A stretch of 64,000 nucleotides of DNA from positions 1 to 64,000 of the forward strand of contig NZ_JAPWDU010000011.1 in the NCBI RefSeq assembly GCF_027257155.1, read 5' to 3'. This DNA comes from Cerasicoccus sp. TK19100. Lineage in GTDB: Bacteria > Verrucomicrobiota > Verrucomicrobiia > Opitutales > Cerasicoccaceae. The notes below the pieces were generated by a model. It was not told the origin of the DNA. It searched no databases and saw only the letters and a list, made by a program, of their open reading frames with translations. This document shows positions 54,091 to 63,288 of the stretch, piece by piece. Within the stretch, counting starts at the first letter, position 1. The number at the start of each line of letters is the position of its first letter. The translations under genes were made by a program, and so were the position numbers.

Positions 54091-55251
54091 CTAATCCACG
54101 ATCGCCTGGTAAACGAGGCGCTTATAGACATCCATCACGCCGGTGGGCACCTCGGCGCGAATCTGGATCATAATCATCACGACCATTTCCTCTTCCGGGT
54201 TCATCCAGACTTGCGTGCCCGCCGCACCGCCCCAGCCAAAGTCGCCCAGCGAACTGAGGCAGCGTGAACGCGCGACATCCGTCACGACCGAAACGCCTAG
54301 GCCAAAGCGGAAACACTGCGTGCCGATTTGCAGATCCGGATGCCCCTCGGGCAGATGATCAAGCGTCATCAGCTCCACGCTCTTTCGGCCAAGCAAACGC
54401 ACACCATCGAGCTCGCCCTTGCGCAGAAGCATCGTCGCAAAACGCAGGTAATCCCGCGTGCTGGAGATCAGGCCGCCGGCCGCGCTGAAGAATTTCTTGG
54501 GTCGCACAAAAAGGCTATCCGGCTCGTTGCCATTGATCGGCGTCAACGAGCCGTCCTTGGCGTAGCGGTAACAGGTGGCTAGGCGCTCGCGCTTTTCCTC
54601 GGGCACGTCGAAAGCAGTGTCGGTCATTTCGAGGGGTTCGAAAATGCGATCGTGCAGGAAGCGGTCAAAGGTCTGCTCGCTGACAATCTCCACAATGCGC
54701 GCCAAGACGTCGGTCTGGTAACCGTAGATCCACTTTTCACCCGGGTGTGCGATCAGCGGACGGGCACCGATCTCTTCCGCAAAGCTGGCCAGTGTGCGGT
54801 CAGAGCCAATCAACTCCTCAAGATTGTAATCGTTTGGCAGGCCACCGGTGTGGCGTAGCAGATCGTAGATCGTAGTCGGGCGATCAGCATCGACGAGGTC
54901 GCCATTTTTCAGCTTCACTTTCTGGTCGGCGAAGGCTGGAATGTATTTACTAACGGGATCGTTGAGGTCGATCAGGCCCTCCTCATACACAATCAGCGCG
55001 GCAACCGAGGTGATGATCTTCGTCATCGAATAAATGCGAAACAGCGTGTCGTCGCGCATGGGGATTTGCTGCTCGCGGTCGGCATAGCCCTGAATATTGA
55101 AGTGGCAAAGCTGGTCGCGACGAGTCACCAGCGTGACCGCGCCCACCAGTTTGCCATCGGCGATATGGCGGGCGATGTGGGCGTCCGCGCGTTGCAGACG
55201 CTGGGAGCAAAGACCCAGAGTTTCAGGGATAGCGCTTTTCGGTTCAGACAT
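54091..55251 (-). CDS. Class C beta-lactamase-like serine hydrolase
   Basis: 386 residues from the ATG at 55251. Serine beta-lactamase/penicillin-binding-protein fold: catalytic Ser and Lys in YSMTKIITSVAA (S-x-x-K), Tyr motif in HTGGLPNDYNLE (Y-x-N-type), and WGGAAGTQVW near the end replacing K-T-G. Family members are esterases, amidases or beta-lactamases of mostly unknown substrate. No signal peptide is seen, so it is probably cytoplasmic. Single gene. Confidence 0.88.
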   Translation of the reverse strand: MSEPKSAIPETLGLCSQRLQRADAHIARHIADGKLVGAVTLVTRRDQLCHFNIQGYADREQQIPMRDDTLFRIYSMTKIITSVAALIVYEEGLIDLNDPVSKYIPAFADQKVKLKNGDLVDADRPTTIYDLLRHTGGLPNDYNLEELIGSDRTLASFAEEIGARPLIAHPGEKWIYGYQTDVLARIVEIVSEQTFDRFLHDRIFEPLEMTDTAFDVPEEKRERLATCYRYAKDGSLTPINGNEPDSLFVRPKKFFSAAGGLISSTRDYLRFATMLLRKGELDGVRLLGRKSVELMTLDHLPEGHPDLQIGTQCFRFGLGVSVVTDVARSRCLSSLGDFGWGGAAGTQVWMNPEEEMVVMIMIQIRAEVPTGVMDVYKRLVYQAIVD

Positions 55252-55371
55252 GTCGTGGGGGTGTTGCCCAACACATTCCCCCGCGCAGAGAAGGATCGTC
55301 AAGCGCTAAACCCGATCCGGCACCGCTAAAAACATTTGCCGCGAGAGGCTGTCATTCCAAGAGTCACGAAC

Positions 55372-55902
55372 ATGCGCAAACGCCTTTCCACCGACGCCGT
55401 CATCGTGCTGAGCATCGTTATCTTCGTGGCCTTCATGGGCATCACGAAGTTTCGGAGGAGCGTCTTCACCGAGGAAAGCATCGGCCAGCAAACCCGTTAT
55501 GACAAAGACAACGGCGGCCTGGCCTACCTCATGGCCATGGCCGATGGGCAACTGACCTTCGCGGTCCTCGTCACCGCCGACAACTACCACCTCACCGACT
55601 TTTTTGAGAAGTGGGGGCAGGACGAAAATGGCAACCCGACCTTTAGCGGCTACGTCCGCTTTCAAGACATGGACACCCTGCAAAAGCACTACGTCCCAAT
55701 CAAGCAGCGTGGGGAGATCATCCTTGTCGAGCCGGGCGGCGTGCTGACTCCGGCCCCAGGCGCGTTTCTGCTACCAGCGGAGGCCACCGATCTGCACCGC
55801 GGCAAGTTCGACCTCGCACGCTACCCGCAGTTGGCCGAGATCAATGCCTACTACGAGACGTCCGCCAGCGCCGAAACGGTGAACGAAAAGCAAATGCCCT
55901 AA
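55372..55902 (+). CDS. Single-pass membrane protein of unknown function
   Basis: 176 residues from the ATG at 55372. One N-terminal membrane helix (DAVIVLSIVIFVAFMGI), then a soluble domain of about 140 residues (LTFAVLVTADNYHLTDFFEKWGQDE, TLQKHYVPIKQRGEIILVEPGG). No known family. Diverges from the serine hydrolase gene. Confidence 0.65.
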   Translation: MRKRLSTDAVIVLSIVIFVAFMGITKFRRSVFTEESIGQQTRYDKDNGGLAYLMAMADGQLTFAVLVTADNYHLTDFFEKWGQDENGNPTFSGYVRFQDMDTLQKHYVPIKQRGEIILVEPGGVLTPAPGAFLLPAEATDLHRGKFDLARYPQLAEINAYYETSASAETVNEKQMP

Positions 55903-55992
55903 CTCAATAGGCCAAAGCCCTACATTGCGCTTTACAGGGGTTAACTCCCGGAATCTAATGTGATATATTAAGGAAAATTCACCATTACCCCC

Positions 55993-58704
55993 ATGAGCTT
56001 CCCTCTGCTGCTAAAGACGACTTTGCGGTGCGTGTTGGGCGTCGCGACGCTTAGCGCACTTGTCGCCAGCCTGTCCGCGCAATCCGTGCCGACCACTGAT
56101 CCTACAATCGACCCAGCCAACTACGCGCCCTTCAACGACGCATTGTTGGGCGAGCATCCGCGCCTGCTTTTCACCGAGGCCGAGCTAGCGCAGTTGCAGA
56201 TCGATGTCACCGCCGAGCCGCTGTTCACCCACTACAACAAGTTGCTGGGCTATCTGGGTGCATCACAAGTGCCCAGCAGTTCGAACTTCCGATACGACGC
56301 GACCGAGGCGCAGCGGCAGGGGCTTTGGCGGATGCCCACCGTGGCCATGCACTACGCGCTGACCGGCAATACGACCTCCCGAGATCGCACCGTGGCCTAC
56401 ATGGAGTGGCTCAACGGCTACACCGACTGGGAAAACGGCGGCGAAAAAAACTCCGGCATGGCCGCGGCCAACATGATGGTCGGTGCCGCCATCTGCTACG
56501 ACATCATGCATGACTACCTGAGCGTGGCGGACCCGAGCTTTCTCGAAGAATTTCGCCAGAAGATTTTTTACCACGCCCGCGCGATGTACCACCTCGGCCA
56601 CCTGGGCGGACAGGGTGGCTACTGGCAGGTAGACCCGCAGAATAACCACCGCTGGCACCGCAACGCCGGGCTCGCCCTGTGCATGCTGGCCGCCTACGAA
56701 GGCAACCCCGAGGAGGAATGGATGCTGCGCGAAGTGTTTAACGAGCTGGCTTTCGTCGCCGAATACCTACCCGACGACGGCACCTCCCACGAATCACCGA
56801 GCTACATGGTCTTTGGTGGCGCACACCTAACCCTCGCGCTCGAAGCCGCTGATAACTGCTTCGGCACAAGCTACCTCGATATTCCGTTTTACCAAAACGC
56901 GGCGCGCTTTCACGTGAATAATTTCGCGCCGGGCTTTAGGCATTTCTTCATGTATGGCGACGGCGGGGACAGCCTCGGCGGATACGGCCAATACAATATG
57001 ATCTCCGCCGCGCGCCACGGCGAGGACGACCTACTGGCCGCGATCGACCACCTAAATAGCGTCAACTACGGCTCTTATGAATTCGGCTGGATGGGTATCA
57101 TTTGGCGGGGCACCAGCCAGCCCGGCGGCGATTATCATGACCTGCCTTTGGTGCAGCATTTTGAAGATCTCGGCCTCACCTACATGCGCGAGGGCTGGGA
57201 CAAGGGCGATGCGGCAGCGATGTTTATGTGCGCCGTGCTCGGCGGCTATCGCCTCAACGACTACCGCAACGACGTCATTAATGGCGGCTATATAAACGTC
57301 GCCCACGACGATCCCAATGCGAACAGTTTTGTCCTGTTTAAAGACGATGAATGGGTCGCCGAGACCGACCGCTACTCCTACAATAAACGCTCCTCCAACC
57401 ACAACACGATCCTCGTCGACGGTGTCGGCCAACGCCCACAGGGCCGCAACGAGGGCCTGCAATACAGCCAACCCGGCACCGGCGGCCAGGACATGACTAC
57501 CCTGGCTCACATCACGTGGGAGGAGGATAATGGCGACGTCGTCATTACCGAAGGCGAGGCCCAGGGCTGGTATCGCGGCGCGCTCTCGCGCTACCGCCGC
57601 TCATTCATTTGGAAGACGGGCGACTATGTGCTCGTGCTCGATGACATTCGTGCCAACCAAGACCGCGAAATCGACTGGCTCATCCAGTCGGGCAGCGTCA
57701 CGACCCGCAGTGAGCCGAACCTCGAGTTCACGCTCGTCAAGGGCAATGTCAGTTGCCAGTTCGACGTCGACGCCACCGAGTCCCTTTCCGTCGCAAAGGT
57801 GACTTCCACCGCCGACAACCGCAACACCGTCCTCGGCTTTCAGCAGCTCCAGCTAACCGCCGCCGCCACGCAAAACCTGCAAATTGCGAGCGTTTACGAT
57901 CTGTGGGACCACGGCAGCCTCACCGTCAACATCAGCAACCAAACCGCAACCGGGGCCACGATTTCCGTAACCGGCAACGGCGTCAATGATACGTGGGCTT
58001 GGACTTTTGCGCCCGACAACGAAACCCCGTCCACCATTGCCTTGGAACAGGCACCCACCGTCCACGAAGAGCCGGCAGGCGACCCGGTGGGCGTCAACGA
58101 GTCGGCCATACTGACCGTTGGTCGCGGTGGCCTCGGCCCGGCGATCTACCAATGGTATCAAGGCAACGTCGGCGACACCAGCACACCCGTTGGCGGCGAT
58201 TCGCCCACGCTGACCACCGGCCCGCTCTCTGCGCCAACGACTTACTGGGTCCGCATCACTACAGCCTATGGCACGGCGGACAGTGCGGCATTTCAGGTGG
58301 ATTTAACCAGCGGCTTCCTTCTGTGGGTGGAAAACGAGATCGCCAGTGGCCCCACCAGCGAAGGAGGCGATGCCGACCATGACGGCCTGGCCAATTTATT
58401 AGAATACGCCCTGGGCATGAGCCCGGCACAATCGGAAAACCGACGCCCGTCGATCAGCACGAGCAGCAACATGATTACGCTCGATTTTGAGGTGCCCGCA
58501 TCCCCGCTCATGGACGTTCTTTACGAAATCCAGGTATCCACCAGCCTGACCGGCGACTGGTCCACCGTGCTGGCAAAATCTGCAGGTGGCGAGTGGACCG
58601 GTGATGCGAATTACGCAGAAGGCCCGCCTACTGACGGCCGCGTCCCCGTCTCCGTGGATCTGACTCCTGGCCAGTTTATCCGCTTGAAGGTAACACGGAT
58701 CTGA
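55993..58704 (+). CDS. Heparinase II/III-like secreted polysaccharide lyase
   Basis: Exported protein of 903 residues, signal peptide LGVATLSALVASLSAQS. The N-terminal alpha/alpha toroid begins HPRLLFTEAELAQLQ and includes MHYALTGNTTSRDRTVAYMEWL and WHRNAGLALCMLAAYEGNP. The beta-sandwich domain carries the typical RSSNHNTILVDGVGQ...R segment around residue 470. This is the layout of heparinase II/III and alginate lyases of PL15/17/21 type. The last 200 residues hold an Ig-like domain (AIYQWYQGN...) and a D-x-D-x-DG stretch (DADHDGLANLLEYALGMSP). Likely cleaves acidic polysaccharide outside the cell. No sulfatases are adjacent. Confidence 0.85.
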   Translation: MSFPLLLKTTLRCVLGVATLSALVASLSAQSVPTTDPTIDPANYAPFNDALLGEHPRLLFTEAELAQLQIDVTAEPLFTHYNKLLGYLGASQVPSSSNFRYDATEAQRQGLWRMPTVAMHYALTGNTTSRDRTVAYMEWLNGYTDWENGGEKNSGMAAANMMVGAAICYDIMHDYLSVADPSFLEEFRQKIFYHARAMYHLGHLGGQGGYWQVDPQNNHRWHRNAGLALCMLAAYEGNPEEEWMLREVFNELAFVAEYLPDDGTSHESPSYMVFGGAHLTLALEAADNCFGTSYLDIPFYQNAARFHVNNFAPGFRHFFMYGDGGDSLGGYGQYNMISAARHGEDDLLAAIDHLNSVNYGSYEFGWMGIIWRGTSQPGGDYHDLPLVQHFEDLGLTYMREGWDKGDAAAMFMCAVLGGYRLNDYRNDVINGGYINVAHDDPNANSFVLFKDDEWVAETDRYSYNKRSSNHNTILVDGVGQRPQGRNEGLQYSQPGTGGQDMTTLAHITWEEDNGDVVITEGEAQGWYRGALSRYRRSFIWKTGDYVLVLDDIRANQDREIDWLIQSGSVTTRSEPNLEFTLVKGNVSCQFDVDATESLSVAKVTSTADNRNTVLGFQQLQLTAAATQNLQIASVYDLWDHGSLTVNISNQTATGATISVTGNGVNDTWAWTFAPDNETPSTIALEQAPTVHEEPAGDPVGVNESAILTVGRGGLGPAIYQWYQGNVGDTSTPVGGDSPTLTTGPLSAPTTYWVRITTAYGTADSAAFQVDLTSGFLLWVENEIASGPTSEGGDADHDGLANLLEYALGMSPAQSENRRPSISTSSNMITLDFEVPASPLMDVLYEIQVSTSLTGDWSTVLAKSAGGEWTGDANYAEGPPTDGRVPVSVDLTPGQFIRLKVTRI

Positions 58705-58781
58705 GCGTTCCCGAAGCTGACTTGATGGCTCTCCCCGCCTAATTCTTACGAAGATCGCTGGAATCAGGCCGGGGTAACTGC

Positions 58782-58805
58782 CAGGGGGAGCTTTCACTCC
58801 CCCTG
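58782..58805. repeat. Perfect 9-bp hairpin after the heparinase-like gene
   Basis: CAGGGGGAG pairs with CTCCCCCTG around CTTTCA. There is no T run, so termination is uncertain. A second short dyad, CGTCTAT/ATAGACG, lies 35 bases on. Confidence 0.6.
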
Positions 58806-58948
58806 ACATTCATGCAGTAACGCGTATTAGTATTAGTAGCGTCTATTATAGACGTAAGCCTCTATACATAAAAAAAATCTTTATCTACGCAAGACACGAT
58901 AGTCACTCTAGGGTATATCCGAATATCATCTACCCCGACTGGCTCTAA

Positions 58949-59581
58949 TCAAATCCTGACTAATGGATTCGTCTTTTTCTCGGTGCCAACGGTCGTTAGC
59001 GGACCATGGCCGGGGTAAATCACGGTCTCGTCCGGTAGCGTATATATCTGATCAACAAAAGTTTGCCGAAGCAGATCAGCGCTGCCGCCAGGTAAATCCG
59101 TCCGCCCGAAACCTCCGGCAAAAATTACATCGCCCACGAAGGCTGCGCCCTCATCGGCGAAATAGAAGGTCACATTGCCCGGGCAGTGGCCGGGCGTGTG
59201 GCGCACCTCAATCCGGCGGCCAAGAAGCTCAAGGGGCTGGCTGACATCGATCCAGTGATCCACCCCGGGTGCCTCAACTTGGCCCGGTAGGCCAAACATC
59301 TGCATCTGCTGGGGTAGATGGGCCAGCATCTCGCGATCGTCCGCATGGGCATAAACCGGCACGCCCTGGCGGTTAAACTCCGCCGCACCGAGCACGTGGT
59401 CGAAGTGGCCATGCGTCAGGAGGACGGCGGTCAGCGTCAGCCCGTCTCCATCAAGCCGCGGCGCGATCGTCTCCCAGGCGGTCAGCGGAGCGTCGATCAG
59501 GACGGCTTCACCGCGGTCGTGGTCGGTGAGCAGGTAGGCGTTGGTGCCGATGGGCGGAAGTTCGAAAACATCGATTTGCAT
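58949..59581 (-). CDS. Metallo-beta-lactamase-fold hydrolase (glyoxalase II-like)
   Basis: 210 residues. The zinc motif is THGHFDHVLGA (H-x-H-x-D-H), with further ligands in HTPGHCPGNVTFYF, FVGDVIFAGGFGRTDL and PGHGPLTTVGTEKKTNP. This is the small MBL group annotated as hydroxyacylglutathione hydrolase-like or YcbL-type. Cytoplasmic, probable thioester hydrolase. It converges on the heparinase gene and diverges from the small secreted protein. Confidence 0.92.
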   Translation of the reverse strand: MQIDVFELPPIGTNAYLLTDHDRGEAVLIDAPLTAWETIAPRLDGDGLTLTAVLLTHGHFDHVLGAAEFNRQGVPVYAHADDREMLAHLPQQMQMFGLPGQVEAPGVDHWIDVSQPLELLGRRIEVRHTPGHCPGNVTFYFADEGAAFVGDVIFAGGFGRTDLPGGSADLLRQTFVDQIYTLPDETVIYPGHGPLTTVGTEKKTNPLVRI

Positions 59582-59689
59582 GCCCGACCCCTACCGCAGA
59601 TTTCGGCAACGGGAAATTTTTTTCGCCAAAAAATCGAATATCCGCCGCCAAACGATCGTTTAACCAGCGCAACACAAACCCAAACCATT

Positions 59690-60136
59690 ATGAAAAGCAT
59701 CCTGAAAACCAGCATCCTCTGCGCGCTGATCCTGAGCGTTGGCGCTATCTCCGCCCAAGCCCGTGGCGGCCATCAGCACAACGACGAAGCCCTCGCCGCA
59801 CTCGGCGGATTCATTGGCGGCGTCATCCTCAGTGAATCCTTGCACGATCATCACCGCGAAACGGTCCACGTGCGCTACGAAAACCGCAAACAGTGCGACA
59901 CCGGTTGGCGAGAGGGCCATTACCAAAACAGCGGCTGGCGTGACAAGGGTCACAACCGCTGTCGCGGCAACTGCGGCCACTGGAAAACCGTGAAGCGCCG
60001 CGTGTATGTGCCCGTCTCCTACACGTGGACGTATGACTCCTGCGGGGCCAAGATCCGCACCCGCACGGGAGGATATTTCAAAACAGTCTGCGAGCGCATC
60101 TGGATCGGCAAAAATTGCGGCAAGTGTCGCGGATAG
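59690..60136 (+). CDS. Small secreted Cys-rich protein
   Basis: 148 residues. Signal peptide TSILCALILSVGAISAQA followed by a Gly/His start (RGGHQHNDEAL), a Gly-zipper-like hydrophobic segment (ALGGFIGGVILSESLHD), and a basic region with eight cysteines (KQCDTGW, NRCRGNCGHW, SCGAKI, KTVCERIWIGKNCGKCRG) that may form disulfides. No family recognised. Followed by a terminator. Confidence 0.7.
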   Translation: MKSILKTSILCALILSVGAISAQARGGHQHNDEALAALGGFIGGVILSESLHDHHRETVHVRYENRKQCDTGWREGHYQNSGWRDKGHNRCRGNCGHWKTVKRRVYVPVSYTWTYDSCGAKIRTRTGGYFKTVCERIWIGKNCGKCRG

Positions 60137-60162
60137 TTTAAGCACCCAACTGACAATACCCC

Positions 60163-60203
60163 AAGGCGGGCGAAGGGAAATATCCTTTCGCCTCGCCTTT
60201 TTT
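60163..60203 (+). terminator. Terminator after the Cys-rich protein gene
   Basis: AAGGCG.GGCGAAGG pairs with CCTTTCGCC.CGCCTT, then TTTTT. Good stem and T tract. Confidence 0.8.
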
Positions 60204-60229
60204 CCCTGCAGCCAACTAACGTAACACTC

Positions 60230-60709
60230 ATGAACGACGCCGACGCGCAACTGCTGATGCGCTTCTACGATGCGGAATGCACGCCCGCCGAAGAAGACGC
60301 AGCCGGCGAGCTGATCCGCAGTAATCCTACCGCGGCGGACTGGCTGGCGGAGCTCGCGGCGCAGCAGGAGCGCTGGGAAACCCTGCCCCCCGTGCTGAAC
60401 GAGGTCGCCATTGAGGCCGATTGGCAGGCGCTCCGCCTCAAGCTAGCCAATGAGGGCGCGCAATTTAAAGGACGGGCCAAGCGCGAGCTCGCTTGGAGCA
60501 GCTACTGGACAGCGGGCGCGGCGGCGGTCGTATTTTTATTGGCGTCAATTACGGTTTTGCTGCCTCGCCACGAGCTCCCCACCACCGGAGTGACGCCCAA
60601 TATCGTTGAATCCGTCGAGACCGACATCGAGGGCGCGACACCGATTATCTTTGTTGATCAGCAATCCGGCTGGTCGGTCGTCTGGGTCGATGAGCCAGCG
60701 CGGAGTTAA
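60230..60709 (+). CDS. Anti-sigma-factor-like single-pass membrane protein
   Basis: 159 residues. The N-terminal cytosolic part (MNDADAQLLMRFYDAECTPAEEDAAGELI) resembles the start of anti-sigma factors, which count helices between D-A-E and A-A-x-E-L, but lacks the H-x3-C-x2-C zinc site. One membrane helix (AAAVVFLLASITVLLP) is followed by a 45-residue outside tail with a possible degradation motif IIFVDQQSGWSVVWVD. No sigma-factor gene is nearby, so the role is unproven. Confidence 0.6.
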   Translation: MNDADAQLLMRFYDAECTPAEEDAAGELIRSNPTAADWLAELAAQQERWETLPPVLNEVAIEADWQALRLKLANEGAQFKGRAKRELAWSSYWTAGAAAVVFLLASITVLLPRHELPTTGVTPNIVESVETDIEGATPIIFVDQQSGWSVVWVDEPARS

Positions 60710-60782
60710 AGGGTTAATTATTATTGGCATGTTACGATAAAGCCATAGACCATTCTTTTTCCATTAATGGCTTCGGCTATTC

Positions 60783-62279
60783 ATGCTATTTAACTCCTAC
60801 GAATTCATCGCCGTTTTTTTACCGTTAACGGTAATCGGCTATTACTTACTGGCACGCTGGCTGAGTCGCGAAATCGCGCAAAGTTGGCTGATTGCGGCGT
60901 CGCTATTTTACTACGGCTGGTGGAATCCGATCTACCTCGGGCTGATCCTTGGCTCCGCGCTGTTTAACTACGCCATTGGGGCCGCGATCTGGAACTTCAC
61001 CCGCTCCCGGAATCCCAATCTGCCCCTGCTCCTCGTCGGAGTGTTTGCCAATTTGGCGCTCCTCGGCTACTTCAAATACGCCAATTTCTTCGTCGACAAT
61101 ATCAACAGTCTGCTGGAGGTCGGTTGGACGCTTGATAAGGTCATCCTGCCGCTGGCGATCTCCTTCTTCACGTTCCAGCAGATTGCCTATCTCGTCGATC
61201 TTTACGAAGAAAATTCCCACCTTTACGACTTTCGCGAATACCTGCTCTTCGTGGTGTTCTTTCCGCAATTAATTGCCGGCCCTATCGTCCACCACAAAGA
61301 GATGATGCCTCAGTTCGAAGAAGAGCGCACCTACCGGCTTCGTTGGGAAAATATCGCCGTCGGGCTAACCTTCTTTGCCTTCGGCCTATTTAAAAAAGTG
61401 GTCATCGCCGACGAGATTGGCGGGCAAGCAACCGAGGTTTTTTCCGCCGCCGCCAACGGCTTGCCGCTCTACTCTTGGGAGGCCTGGGCGGGTGCCCTCG
61501 CCTACACGTTGCAAATCTACTTCGACTTCTCCGGCTATACGGATATGGCCATCGGCCTGGCCCTGCTGTTTGGTATTCGCCTGCCGCTCAACTTCTTCTC
61601 CCCTTACAAGGCCAAGAATATCATCGATTTCTGGCGCCGCTGGCACATGACGCTGTCCCGCTTTTTACGCGATTATATTTACATCACGCTCGGTGGCAAT
61701 CGCAAGGGCTTGGCCATGCGCGATACCAACATCATGATCACGATGTTCCTCGGTGGCCTCTGGCATGGCGCGGGCTGGACCTTCGTGATCTGGGGCGTGT
61801 TGCACGGCGCGTATTTGTTGATTAACCACCACTTCAAGGAACTGCGCAAAAAGCTTTCTCCCGCAAAGCAACTTTCTAATGCAAAGTTCCAGCCGGGAAA
61901 AATTGCGGCCATCGGCTTCACCTTCTTCTGCGTCATGATGGCCTGGGTGCTCTTCCGCGCGGAAAATTTCTCCACGGCCATGACGATGTATGAGGCGATG
62001 TTTGGCCTGGCCTCGGGTGAGCTTCACATGCGCCTGTTCAAGCCGCAGATTTTCATCTTCATGGCGGCCCTGCTGGCCTTCTGCTGGTTTAGCCCCAACC
62101 TGCCACAGCTTATGGCCAACTACTTCCAACCACCCGAGGGCGACGGTGCCGTGGAGGTCAAACCCAGCCGCATCGCGTGGAAGCCCAACGTCCTCTGGGC
62201 AGTCATCACCGGCGTGGTGTTCCTCATCGCGTTCCTGTCGCTTTCGAACAAGAGCGAGTTCCTCTACTATCAATTTTAG
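60783..62279 (+). CDS. MBOAT-family O-acyltransferase (AlgI-like)
   Basis: Inner-membrane protein of 498 residues with about ten helices. It moves acyl groups across the membrane for polysaccharide O-acetylation. Family marks are FPQLIAGPIVHHKEMMPQF, DFWRRWHMTLSRFLRDYIYI and the catalytic His in GGLWHGAGWTFVIWGVLHG. The next gene, 10 bases on, encodes the SGNH-like partner, matching the AlgI/AlgJ or DltB/DltD type of arrangement. The acylated polymer is not identified. Confidence 0.93.
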   Translation: MLFNSYEFIAVFLPLTVIGYYLLARWLSREIAQSWLIAASLFYYGWWNPIYLGLILGSALFNYAIGAAIWNFTRSRNPNLPLLLVGVFANLALLGYFKYANFFVDNINSLLEVGWTLDKVILPLAISFFTFQQIAYLVDLYEENSHLYDFREYLLFVVFFPQLIAGPIVHHKEMMPQFEEERTYRLRWENIAVGLTFFAFGLFKKVVIADEIGGQATEVFSAAANGLPLYSWEAWAGALAYTLQIYFDFSGYTDMAIGLALLFGIRLPLNFFSPYKAKNIIDFWRRWHMTLSRFLRDYIYITLGGNRKGLAMRDTNIMITMFLGGLWHGAGWTFVIWGVLHGAYLLINHHFKELRKKLSPAKQLSNAKFQPGKIAAIGFTFFCVMMAWVLFRAENFSTAMTMYEAMFGLASGELHMRLFKPQIFIFMAALLAFCWFSPNLPQLMANYFQPPEGDGAVEVKPSRIAWKPNVLWAVITGVVFLIAFLSLSNKSEFLYYQF

Positions 62280-62288
62280 CCGACCACC

Positions 62289-63236
62289 ATGAGCGATAAG
62301 CCGGACAACTTTGGCAAATACCTGACCATCCTCGCCATCCTGGTGCTCGGTGGTGCGTTGACCGTCGGCGGCATCAATTACTTCGTCGATCCCTACATGA
62401 TCTTCGGCAATAACCAACTGGGAAACTTCTCCAGTGCCGACCGCGAATCGAAGTCCTTCTACTATGACCGCGGTGACTACGACGCGATCATCATGGGCAA
62501 TAGCCGCGCGGCCATGATCCCCGCCGACCAACTGCAAGGGCACAACTTTTTTAGCGCGACTTTCGGCGGAGCACTGCCGGAAGAACTCTTTTTCTTCACC
62601 GACCGCTTCGTGAAGGATGTGGATGTCGCCGTGATCCTTCTGGACCAAACAAGCTTCTCCGACAAGAGTCCGCTGGTTGACGATCCCTTTACGCCGCCTA
62701 GCGTCACGGAGAAGCTCGCCAAGCTCTTCGGCATGCAGGCACTGGACGAGTCCATCAAAACCATTCGCCGCAGCGCCAAAGGTGAGGCACCGACCTTCGC
62801 CGATGACGGCTCCTTCATCATGCATCGCTGGATTACCGCGCGCAGCATCCCCAACGAAGCCCTCCTGCAACGCGAGTTTGATACCCATCGCGAAAGCTAT
62901 GAAAACTTCGAGCTCATGCCCGAACGCATGACCTACCTGCGACGCCTCGTGGAAGACCTGCGCGGACGCGGCGCATGGGTCGTGGCCGTCATTGCCCCCG
63001 TCCACGAGCACAGCCTGGAACTCATGGAAGGCACCCCGGCCGCCGAGCAACTGGCGGAGTGGAAACAGCAGGTGCGCGATATTTTCCCCAACACGATCGA
63101 CCTGATGGACAGCGAATATTCCGCGTCCGAAAATTTCCTCGCGACCGACCCGACGCATTATAAGCCGGAAGTCGGCGTGCGCATGATCAACGAATCCGTC
63201 CTCCCGCTTCGCACCGCGCCGCGTAAGATTGATTAA
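62289..63236 (+). CDS. SGNH-hydrolase-like O-acylation partner (AlgJ/AlgX/DltD type)
   Basis: 315 residues with one N-terminal membrane anchor ([22 protein letters not shown]), then a periplasmic domain. [17 protein letters not shown] corresponds to block I of the SGNH fold, with Ser the probable nucleophile, and [17 protein letters not shown] carries the Asp-x-x-His pair near the C-terminus. It should move acyl groups from the MBOAT partner onto a polysaccharide. Starts 10 bases after the MBOAT stop, so the two form an operon. Confidence 0.8.
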   Translation: MSDKPDNFGKYLTILAILVLGGALTVGGINYFVDPYMIFGNNQLGNFSSADRESKSFYYDRGDYDAIIMGNSRAAMIPADQLQGHNFFSATFGGALPEELFFFTDRFVKDVDVAVILLDQTSFSDKSPLVDDPFTPPSVTEKLAKLFGMQALDESIKTIRRSAKGEAPTFADDGSFIMHRWITARSIPNEALLQREFDTHRESYENFELMPERMTYLRRLVEDLRGRGAWVVAVIAPVHEHSLELMEGTPAAEQLAEWKQQVRDIFPNTIDLMDSEYSASENFLATDPTHYKPEVGVRMINESVLPLRTAPRKID

Positions 63237-63288
63237 CCTAGAGCATCGCGCGCTTGCGCTGCCGCCGAAGCCCGCGCAATGTGGCGCT

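Noticed and set aside
61665-63158. 497-residue open frame on the - strand
   Set aside because: Spans antisense to two genes with firm family assignments (MBOAT and SGNH-like).
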